From Alphaproteobacteria bacterium (GTDB taxonomy: Bacteria; Pseudomonadota; Alphaproteobacteria; SMXP01), in assembly GCA_021774995.1 (NCBI GenBank), contig JAJFIM010000385.1, forward strand, positions 1-13,203: a DNA stretch of 13,203 nt, in the 5' to 3' direction. The notes under the pieces were generated by a model. The model saw only the letters and a list, made by a program, of their open reading frames with translations. It was not told the origin of the DNA and made no database searches. Positions 7,846 through 13,203 of the stretch are shown one piece after another (position 1 is the stretch's first letter; every line of letters starts with the position of its first letter). The position numbers were made by a program, and so were the translations under genes.

Positions 7846-9051
7846 ATGCTTAAGTCGCGCCGTGCGGGGTCTGGTCTGGTGCTGGTTGATCCGGGCTGTA
7901 TGGAGGCTTTAGGGCATCATCCGGAAATTGACGGAATCATCAAAGACCATTGCGACTCGCGCGGCATTGACGCGCAGGTTTTTGTCGGTCGGGGGTGCGA
8001 TGAAGCTGTAGTCCAGGCGCTAAAAGCCCACGCGGTGATGAGCCCCAGCGTTTATATCAGGGTTCCACCTCACCCGGCAAAAACAGAGGCGCTTTTGGAG
8101 GAACTAAATGAAGCGAGTTTCGATGACCTTCAAAAAAACCTAAATGCGCTAGAGGACGGCGCGACCATTCTGGTTCATACGGCGACCCATTGGCACCTTA
8201 TGGCCTTTGCCCGCTTTGCGCGCGATCATCGGGAAAAGAAGTACAAATTTAGGTTTCTGTTGCGCCTCCCCTATAATTTCTCGGCGCTTCAGGAAAGTAT
8301 TTCTGACGCCAGCGCCGATGTCATCCGCGCCTATCTTCAAAAAACGTTCGCGCAGTGGAATGAGTTTGAGGGGGACGTAAAGTTTTTTACCGACACACCG
8401 GATCTGGCCGCGCAATATCAAAAAATATCGGGCGCACCGTTCGGCCGCGTTCCGATCCAAGTGGATTTCCGGGAATGCGCGCCCATTGCCGCGGCGAAGA
8501 AGAACAAAGACAAGGGGCCGGTTTTTCTATTGGCCGGCAATGCAAGGCGGGAGAAAGGGTTTGGGCTGTTGCCGGGCGCTATAGAGTCTTATTACGGGCA
8601 GGGCGGCAGAGGCTCTTTTGTGATCCAATCAATTGATTCCTGGGAAGAGGAGACCGGCAAGGAGTTGGCGAAATTTGGCGCCAGGGTTGCCGTGTTGGGA
8701 AAAGCGCTTCCCCGTAAAGATTATTTCCGCTTGCTGCAATCCAGCGATGCTGTTCTGGCGGCTTATGATCCCGCCAGTTATCGCTTGAGAACGTCACATA
8801 TTTTGATCGAGGCTCTGGGCGCGGGCCGTCCGGTCGTCGCCACCAAGGGAACGTGGATGGAGGATGAGTTAAACAAATACGGCGCAGAGGCGCCGGGCGT
8901 TTTGGTTAAGCAATATACAGGCGAGGCATTAGGCCGGGCGTTGCTGGAGTTTGAAAAAAATCAATCAAAGATTCAACGCCGCGCGTTGGAAATAGCGGAG
9001 GCCGTGCGGGGCGCACATAACGCTAAAGCCTTTATAGATGCACTACTTTAG
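7846..9051 (+). CDS. Glycosyltransferase, GT4-like (GT-B fold)
   Basis: Probably transfers a sugar from a nucleotide donor to a glycan or lipid acceptor on the cytosolic face. From the ATG at 7846 it has 401 residues, no signal peptide and no clear membrane segment. The N-terminus shows VDPGCMEALGHHPE, a form of the DPxL...GHH motif I associate with some proteobacterial glycosyltransferases. The second half begins with FLLAGNARREKGFGLLPGAI, the usual opening of a GT4 donor domain. HILIEALGAGRPVVATKG near residue 322 matches the conserved donor-binding helix. E322 is the second glutamate of the GT4 EX7E motif; the first is replaced by leucine (position 314, in YRLRTSHILIE). It diverges from the dehydrogenase-epimerase operon, which may supply its donor, and overlaps the 3' end of the convergent P450 gene by nine bases. 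Donor and acceptor are unknown. Confidence 0.82.
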   Translation: MLKSRRAGSGLVLVDPGCMEALGHHPEIDGIIKDHCDSRGIDAQVFVGRGCDEAVVQALKAHAVMSPSVYIRVPPHPAKTEALLEELNEASFDDLQKNLNALEDGATILVHTATHWHLMAFARFARDHREKKYKFRFLLRLPYNFSALQESISDASADVIRAYLQKTFAQWNEFEGDVKFFTDTPDLAAQYQKISGAPFGRVPIQVDFRECAPIAAAKKNKDKGPVFLLAGNARREKGFGLLPGAIESYYGQGGRGSFVIQSIDSWEEETGKELAKFGARVAVLGKALPRKDYFRLLQSSDAVLAAYDPASYRLRTSHILIEALGAGRPVVATKGTWMEDELNKYGAEAPGVLVKQYTGEALGRALLEFEKNQSKIQRRALEIAEAVRGAHNAKAFIDALL

Positions 9052-10293
9052 GAGGATGGGAAGGGAAGAGAATCCGCGAAAACGAATGCGCCCGCTGCGA
9101 ACCGGCGCGCCGTTGAGGGCGTAATGCGGAAACCGCGCCAGCAGGTGCGAGATGGCGATCTTTCCTTCCAGCCGCGCCAATGAAAGACCCGCGCAGGTAT
9201 GGGGGCCTCCGCCAAAAGCCAGATGTTTATTGAGGCGGCGCGTGATGTCCATCCGGTCCGGTTCGGGAAACCGGGAGGGGTCGCGGTTGGCGGCGCCAAT
9301 GCATAATGTAAGTTGCGCGCCCGGCGCCATGCGCACTCCGCCTATTTCAACGCCTTGCGTTGCCCGCCTGTTGCCCAGTTGATTGGAACTTTCAAAACGC
9401 AAAAATTCTTCCACCGCCGTAGAAATAAGAGCGGGATTGTCGATCAGTTTCTGGCGCTCGTCCGGCCATTCCAACAAGGCAAAAAGGCCGTTGCCGATCA
9501 AATTGGTCGTGGTTTCATGGCCGGCGTTTAAGATAAAAATGCAGTTTTGCATCAGCTCTGTTTCCGACAGCGTCTCGCCATAGCCCTCCGCCATTATGAG
9601 ACGGGTCAGAACGTCTCTGGAAGGATCGCCCGGGTTTTTGCGCCTGTCGGTGACCAATCCTTTCAGGTATCCAAGAAAATCCGTGACCGCGCGATTGCCT
9701 GTTTCCTTTTGGGCGGGCGTCAGGCTCGGCTCAAGTGCGCCAAGGATCGCCAGTGACCACGCCCGTAACGGCCCGCGCTCAACGCGCGGAATGTCCAGTA
9801 GATTGCCTATGATTTCAATTGGAATCGCGGCGGCGAAGTCTTCGATTAAATCGACTTTATTTTTGCTTTCCATGTGATCAAGAAGGCCGTCCACAAGCGA
9901 TATGAGCCGCTCTTCCGTATGCGCAATCACGCGCGGGTTGAGGGCGCCGACAATGAGGTTGCGCACCCGCGTGTGCAAAGGGGGATCATTAAACACAAGA
10001 CTTGAGGTGTGGTGTTCGTAAAGCGGGGAGGCGCCGAATTTTGGGAAAAACTCTTCTCTTTTATCGGAGGAAAACAGGCGCGTATCGCGGTAAATTCCTA
10101 ACAGATCGTCATATCGGCTGAGGAGGTAAGACCCGTCAGGACACAAATGCACCGGGTCGTATTTCAACAATGCGCGATATGTCGGATAGGGATTGTCATA
10201 AAAAGAAGGCGCGGGGCGGCGCGGGTCAAAGCGCCGCGCGATGTCGCGGGCTTCGTCTTCACTCCAGATGAAATGGGAAGTCTCGCGCGCCAA
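9043..10293 (-). CDS. Cytochrome P450, soluble bacterial type
   Basis: Haem-thiolate monooxygenase that would hydroxylate a hydrophobic or natural-product-like substrate, with electrons from a separate ferredoxin and reductase. The 416-residue protein has no membrane anchor and begins near NPYPTYRALLKYDPVH, the standard bacterial P450 start. Visible motifs are the I-helix oxygen-activation site AGHETTT (257-263; acid-alcohol pair E260/T261), the K-helix ExxR (E296-R299), and the haem loop FGGGPHTCAG with the axial ligand C367. All key residues are present, so it should be active. The start appears to be TTG (10291-10293): an in-frame stop lies five codons upstream, there is no ATG near the N-terminus, and GAAAGAG precedes it. 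No ferredoxin or ferredoxin reductase gene is adjacent. It diverges from the cyclodeaminase-family gene. Substrate and CYP family cannot be assigned by eye. Confidence 0.94.
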   Translation of the reverse strand: MARETSHFIWSEDEARDIARRFDPRRPAPSFYDNPYPTYRALLKYDPVHLCPDGSYLLSRYDDLLGIYRDTRLFSSDKREEFFPKFGASPLYEHHTSSLVFNDPPLHTRVRNLIVGALNPRVIAHTEERLISLVDGLLDHMESKNKVDLIEDFAAAIPIEIIGNLLDIPRVERGPLRAWSLAILGALEPSLTPAQKETGNRAVTDFLGYLKGLVTDRRKNPGDPSRDVLTRLIMAEGYGETLSETELMQNCIFILNAGHETTTNLIGNGLFALLEWPDERQKLIDNPALISTAVEEFLRFESSNQLGNRRATQGVEIGGVRMAPGAQLTLCIGAANRDPSRFPEPDRMDITRRLNKHLAFGGGPHTCAGLSLARLEGKIAISHLLARFPHYALNGAPVRSGRIRFRGFSSLPILLK

Positions 10294-10375
10294 GAGATCG
10301 CTCTTTCACTTGATTTTCGCCTAAAGATATCCTCCCAGTCTAGGATGTATTTATCCACGCTGTCAGCCGCGTAGT

Positions 10376-10405
10376 TTGTTCCCTCACGCGGCTTTTGGGT
10401 ATAAT
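10376..10405 (+). promoter_or_regulatory. Candidate promoter for the cyclodeaminase/PLP-lyase operon
   Basis: A consensus TATAAT box (10400-10405) has TTGTTC (10376-10381) 18 bases upstream, matching three of six -35 positions. Transcription from here would leave a leader of about 60 bases before the ATG at 10472. Seen by eye only; the weak -35 suggests an activator or a false call. Confidence 0.4.
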
Positions 10406-10423
10406 TTGGGTCGGCGCGGGGCG

Positions 10424-10455
10424 TGCGCCGGGTTTATTCCGGGGTTGCGCCGGGT
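10424..10455 (+). repeat. Ten-base direct repeat, 22-base period, in the leader
   Basis: TGCGCCGGGT occurs at 10424-10433 and again at 10446-10455, a spacing of about two helical turns. It lies between the candidate promoter and the ATG at 10472. The first copy also forms the right side of a GGCGC/GCGCC hairpin (10413-10417 with 10425-10429). It could be a repressor site or chance in a GC-rich leader. Confidence 0.4.
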
Positions 10456-10471
10456 ATAGTGAGGAACAAAC

Positions 10472-11467
10472 ATGGCTAAAAAAGAAGAATTACTCTATTT
10501 ATCGCGCCGCGACGTGAAAGATTTACTGGATTACCCGTCCTGCATCGCTCTGATGAAAACGGCCATGCAATCAGTTGCGAAAGGTGAAGCGGTTCAACCC
10601 ATTCGCAGCGCCGTCTCCTCGCCAGGCGGGTCGGGCCTCTTGGGCATGATGCCCGGCGCGATGGCTGATCCGGAAATTTTGGGAATCAAGACCGTCACCG
10701 TCTTTCCCGGTAACTTTCAGGAAGGACTCCCTTCTCATCAGGGGTTCGTGTCGCTCTTTGACGCTCAAAACGGAACGCCTCTTGCGTTGATGGACGCCAG
10801 CGTGATCACGGCCATTCGCACGGCGTGCGCTTCGGCCGCGGCGACGCAGCTTCTCGCCCGGCGCAATGCGCAAGAGATGACCGTGATGGGGTATGGCGAG
10901 CAAGCGGAAACGCATATCGCCGCCATCAAGCTTGTGCGTGACCTAACGCGCATCGTGGTCTGGGGGCGGGATGAGGAAAAAGCAAAAAAATTCGCCCGCG
11001 CGCAATCTGATCTACATGGGATTGAGATCAATGCGGTTCTAGGTGCGCAACAGGCGGTCGAGGGTGCTGATATAATATGTACACTGACGGCATCTTCGAC
11101 GCCGATTCTTAAAGGCGCATGGCTGGCGCCGGGCATGCATGTGAATGTTGTGGGGTCGGGAATGCCGAGCGCTTGTGAGGTTGACGCCTTGGCCGTGAAG
11201 CGGGCAAAATTTTATACTGATTACACGGCTTCCGTGAAAGCGCTGGGCGGCGAATACCGCGCCGCGCTGGTGAGCGGCGAAATAGATGAAAACCATATTA
11301 TCGGTGAAGTTGGCGAGATCATGATGGGGACCCGCCCGGGGCGCGAATCGGAAAGCGACCTCACCATGTTCAAATCCCTCGGAATGGTCACGGAAGACCT
11401 TGTCAGCGCACATTTTCTATATCATCAAGCTAAGACAAAGAATGTCGGCGCCTGGCTGGATCTTTAA
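10472..11467 (+). CDS. Ornithine cyclodeaminase/mu-crystallin family protein (probable imine reductase or amino-acid dehydrogenase)
   Basis: Cytosolic NAD(P)-dependent enzyme of the family that includes ornithine cyclodeaminase, alanine dehydrogenase (archaeal), ketimine reductase and iminosuccinate reductase. It has 331 residues, the normal length. Substrate-carboxylate residues are recognisable: K73 in GIKTVTVFP and R116 in TAIRTACASAA. A Rossmann domain follows with VMGYGEQAETHIAAI (GxGxQA form). Where true ornithine cyclodeaminase has a catalytic aspartate (D228 in the Pseudomonas enzyme, in a GGDCPGKTE context), this protein reads VGSGMPSACE with G230. This argues for reduction or oxidation chemistry rather than ornithine cyclisation; the alignment is by eye. 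The ATG at 10472 has TGAGGA six bases upstream. A PLP-dependent lyase gene starts 33 bases after its stop, suggesting an operon. Substrate not known. Confidence 0.88.
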   Translation: MAKKEELLYLSRRDVKDLLDYPSCIALMKTAMQSVAKGEAVQPIRSAVSSPGGSGLLGMMPGAMADPEILGIKTVTVFPGNFQEGLPSHQGFVSLFDAQNGTPLALMDASVITAIRTACASAAATQLLARRNAQEMTVMGYGEQAETHIAAIKLVRDLTRIVVWGRDEEKAKKFARAQSDLHGIEINAVLGAQQAVEGADIICTLTASSTPILKGAWLAPGMHVNVVGSGMPSACEVDALAVKRAKFYTDYTASVKALGGEYRAALVSGEIDENHIIGEVGEIMMGTRPGRESESDLTMFKSLGMVTEDLVSAHFLYHQAKTKNVGAWLDL

Positions 11468-11483
11468 CGCGAATAGCTACATG

Positions 11484-11490
11484 GAAGAGG
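11484..11490 (+). promoter_or_regulatory. Ribosome-binding site of the PLP lyase gene
   Basis: GAAGAGG sits ten bases before the ATG at 11501, inside the 33-base gap after the cyclodeaminase-family gene. It supports this start and separate initiation of the second gene in the pair. Confidence 0.6.
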
Positions 11491-11500
11491 ACCAAAATTT

Positions 11501-12478
11501 ATGAATTCACCGCCGACCCCGATCATTGCGCCAACAATTGAAAAAGTTCTGGAAGCGAAAGAGCGCATTCAGCCCCATGTGGTGCGTACGCCCTTAATAC
11601 CCTTGAGCGGAAAACATGAGGGCTGCAAAATATTTCTCAAACCTGAAAACCTTCAACCCTACGGCTCTTTCAAAGTCCGCGCCGCTATGAACGCCATTCT
11701 GTCGGCTGATGATCATTCTTTGGCCCAAGGCGTGGTGACGGCGAGTGCGGGTAATTTTGGCCAGGGGTTGGCGGCGGCGGCGCTGGCGCTGGGTGTCCCG
11801 TCGAAAACTTTTGTTCCCGAAACGGCCGCCGCTATAAAAGTGCAGGCTTTGGAATCTTTGGGGACGGCGGTGAGACGCATTCCTTATGAGGACTGGTGGC
11901 GTATTCTCACAAGTCATGAGGCGCCGGAAGTCGGCGGGCTGTTTATTCATCCTTGCGCGTCGCAACACGTGGTTGAAGGCAACGCCACGATCGGCCTTGA
12001 GATCATGGAAGATCTGCCCGATGTCGATGCGGTGCTTGTTCCTGTGGGCGGCGGGGGGTTGATCACGGGGATCGGCTCCGCCATCCGCAATATGAAACCG
12101 GATGTAAAAATTATCGCCTGCGAATCAGAAGTCTCTCAGCCCGTTGCGGCGGCGTTGGCTGAGGGCAAGCCCGTCATGGTTCCGCGCAAACCAACTTTTG
12201 TGGATGGCATGGGCGGACCGATGGTGCTGGAGCGGATGTGGCCTTTATTGCGCGAGGTAGTTGATCAAACCGCTCTGTCCAGCATTGAAGACATCGTTGC
12301 CGCCATTCGTTTTTTAGCGGTGGAGCATCATCTCATTGCGGAAGGCGCCGGCGCGGCGCCTCTGGCGGCGGCATTGTCGGGCCAGGGTGGAACAGGCAAA
12401 ATTGTCTGCATCATCTCCGGGGGCAATCTTGATAGTCACCATTTGCGCACAATCCTTGGCGGCGAAACACCCGCTTGA
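11501..12478 (+). CDS. Threonine/serine dehydratase-like PLP enzyme (fold type II)
   Basis: Likely deaminates or racemises a hydroxy amino acid using pyridoxal phosphate. The 325-residue protein is a single catalytic domain without the regulatory ACT domain of biosynthetic IlvA, so it resembles catabolic threonine dehydratase, serine racemase and hydroxyaspartate dehydratase. Motifs: PYGSFKVRAA with the Schiff-base lysine K58; ASAGNFGQGLA (81-91), which cradles the substrate carboxylate; and the phosphate-binding glycine loop GGGGL (183-187). SGGNLD near the C-terminus carries the residue that contacts the pyridine nitrogen. Two oddities are F86, where threonine dehydratases commonly have histidine (SxGNH), and YEDWW (129-133), which I associate with a distinct, poorly characterised branch. 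The preceding cyclodeaminase-family gene is probably co-transcribed; similar pairs occur in ectoine use (EutB/EutC) and in the beta-hydroxyaspartate cycle (BhcB/BhcD), but other genes of those pathways are not in view. Confidence 0.87.
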   Translation: MNSPPTPIIAPTIEKVLEAKERIQPHVVRTPLIPLSGKHEGCKIFLKPENLQPYGSFKVRAAMNAILSADDHSLAQGVVTASAGNFGQGLAAAALALGVPSKTFVPETAAAIKVQALESLGTAVRRIPYEDWWRILTSHEAPEVGGLFIHPCASQHVVEGNATIGLEIMEDLPDVDAVLVPVGGGGLITGIGSAIRNMKPDVKIIACESEVSQPVAAALAEGKPVMVPRKPTFVDGMGGPMVLERMWPLLREVVDQTALSSIEDIVAAIRFLAVEHHLIAEGAGAAPLAAALSGQGGTGKIVCIISGGNLDSHHLRTILGGETPA

Positions 12479-12537
12479 GAAGTGCTGGTTATAAGAAATG
12501 GCAATGCACTTCACCCCACGGGGGCGCGAGGGGGAGC

Positions 12538-12585
12538 AAAAAGAAAAAACCCTCACCCCTTTTGGGGGAGAGGGCAGGGTGAGGG
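12538..12585 (-). terminator. Intrinsic terminator of the TonB-dependent receptor gene
   Basis: Read on the minus strand, CCCTCACCC (12585-12577) pairs perfectly with GGGTGAGGG (12558-12550), followed at once by TTTTTTCTTTTT (12549-12538). A nested CCCC/GGGG pair lies inside the loop. It sits 31 bases past the receptor's stop, as expected. On the plus strand no T-run follows the stem, so it is not an obvious terminator for the PLP lyase. The CCCTCACCC...GGGAGAGGG wording also resembles dispersed palindromic repeats common in proteobacterial genomes. Confidence 0.7.
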
Positions 12586-12615
12586 GGCGCGCCCCCCATG
12601 TAGATCGAGTTAACC

Positions 12616-13203
12616 TTAGAAATTCAAGCTTGCTTCAACGCCCAATTGGCGGCCCCGGCGTTTGGAGCCGACGAAGATGCGGTCGCCGGCGATGACCACA
12701 TCGCGGAACCGCAGGACATCCGTATAGGCGTCTTCATTCGTGATGTTCTTGACGAACACGGCCAATGAATAATGCTCAGTGTCAATGCCAAGCCGCGTGT
12801 TCAACATGGTCGCCTGACCGAACTCGGCCAGATTATGCACTTGAACGAAACGCTTTGAATCATAAGAGCCGTTGATGTTCACAAAGAACTCAAAGTTATA
12901 ATCCGGAATTTCCCGGCGCCATTCACCGGACCAGTTCAACTCGTGCTGCGACACGCGCGGCATGATGTTGCCCGCCACGCTGGCGTCGCCAACCAATGCC
13001 AACTGGTCAAGCGTCCCGCCTTTTTTAATTTCAGGGTTCACATAGGCGTAACCGAGGGTCAGGAACAGATCTTCTGTCGGCGCCGCCTGGATTTCAATCT
13101 CGCCGCCCCACGCTTCCAGTTTGTCCAGATTAACAATCTGGGAGTTGCCGGATGCATCCGCGCCAATGTCCGCAATGGCGTCCCCCAAAGTATCGAAGCG
13201 ATC
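12616..13203 (-). CDS. TonB-dependent outer-membrane receptor, C-terminal part (cut by window edge)
   Basis: Energy-coupled outer-membrane transporter for siderophores, cobalamin, glycans or other large substrates. Only the last 195 residues are in view. The frame stays open to the right edge (13203), so the TTG near 13188 is not the true start. The visible part is beta-barrel: alternating strands such as LFLTLGYAYVNPEI, ELNWSGEWRREIPDYNFEFF and YSLAVFVKNITNEDAY. The last is the VxNLxD/NxxY-type strand found near the end of almost every TonB-dependent receptor. It finishes with GRQLGVEASLNF, giving the terminal phenylalanine recognised by the barrel-assembly machinery. Plug domain, TonB box and signal peptide would lie outside the window, so the substrate class cannot be given. 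A strong intrinsic terminator follows. Confidence 0.9.
   Translation of the reverse strand, partial: DRFDTLGDAIADIGADASGNSQIVNLDKLEAWGGEIEIQAAPTEDLFLTLGYAYVNPEIKKGGTLDQLALVGDASVAGNIMPRVSQHELNWSGEWRREIPDYNFEFFVNINGSYDSKRFVQVHNLAEFGQATMLNTRLGIDTEHYSLAVFVKNITNEDAYTDVLRFRDVVIAGDRIFVGSKRRGRQLGVEASLNF

Noticed and set aside
10164..10358. Minus-strand open frame starting with a GTG and reading through the P450 N-terminus in a different frame, possibly a frameshifted P450 start
   Set aside because: The P450 frame already contains the full N-terminal substrate-binding region, and the other frame becomes unlike P450 immediately; no evidence of a frameshift.
10472..12478. Assignment of the pair as hydroxyectoine-utilisation EutC/EutB or beta-hydroxyaspartate-cycle BhcD/BhcB
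   Set aside because: Family membership fits, but gene order differs from the canonical eut operon, no further pathway genes are in view, and the YEDWW/SAGNF motifs suggest another branch; left as hypotheses.
1..13203. CRISPR arrays, tRNA or rRNA genes, insertion-sequence ends, toxin-antitoxin or defence genes
   Set aside because: No regularly spaced repeats, cloverleaf-like sequences, transposase motifs or terminal repeats were seen on reading both strands; the window is filled with metabolic genes.

Overview
The window looks like chromosomal DNA from a Gram-negative, probably alphaproteobacterial, heterotroph. Support for this: the C-terminus of a TonB-dependent outer-membrane receptor ends in the usual aromatic residue; a single-chain indolepyruvate ferredoxin oxidoreductase sits divergent to an Lrp/AsnC regulator; there is a soluble class I type cytochrome P450; and base composition is moderately GC-rich and even by eye. 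The taxonomic placement is inference. I saw no insertion sequence, phage gene, CRISPR array, tRNA or rRNA.

Layout. (1) 1-1253: a phosphofructokinase with the residue signature of the pyrophosphate-dependent form, preceded by a leader with two competing hairpins. (2) 1250-4738, minus: a large fused 2-oxoacid (indolepyruvate-type) ferredoxin oxidoreductase whose stop codon overlaps that of the phosphofructokinase. It diverges from (3) an Lrp/AsnC regulator (4864-5355) across a short AT-rich region that holds a perfect 10-bp palindrome and opposed TATAAT boxes. (4) 5371-7728, minus: a two-gene sugar-nucleotide operon, a nucleotide-sugar 6-dehydrogenase followed by an extended-SDR epimerase/dehydratase. 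A GT4-like glycosyltransferase (7846-9051) diverges from it. (5) 9043-10293, minus: a cytochrome P450. (6) 10472-12478: a probable two-gene operon with an ornithine cyclodeaminase/mu-crystallin family enzyme and a threonine dehydratase-like PLP enzyme. (7) 12538-12585: an intrinsic terminator on the minus strand. (8) 12616 to the right edge, minus: the 3' end of a TonB-dependent receptor gene.

How the genes may work together. The oxidoreductase and the Lrp-type regulator suggest amino-acid (aromatic or branched) catabolism through 2-oxoacids to acyl-CoA, controlled by an amino-acid-sensing regulator. The cyclodeaminase-family/PLP-lyase pair is also amino-acid metabolism; its substrate cannot be read from sequence. 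The dehydrogenase, epimerase and glycosyltransferase form a small uronic-acid-type sugar module, probably for surface glycan or glycolipid. Phosphofructokinase and P450 have no evident partner here.

The window is mostly compact metabolic chromosome. I did not find a convincing new defence, mobile or multi-gene system. The most useful leads are the shared Lrp-region palindrome, the atypical cyclodeaminase/PLP-lyase pair, and the small sugar-nucleotide module.
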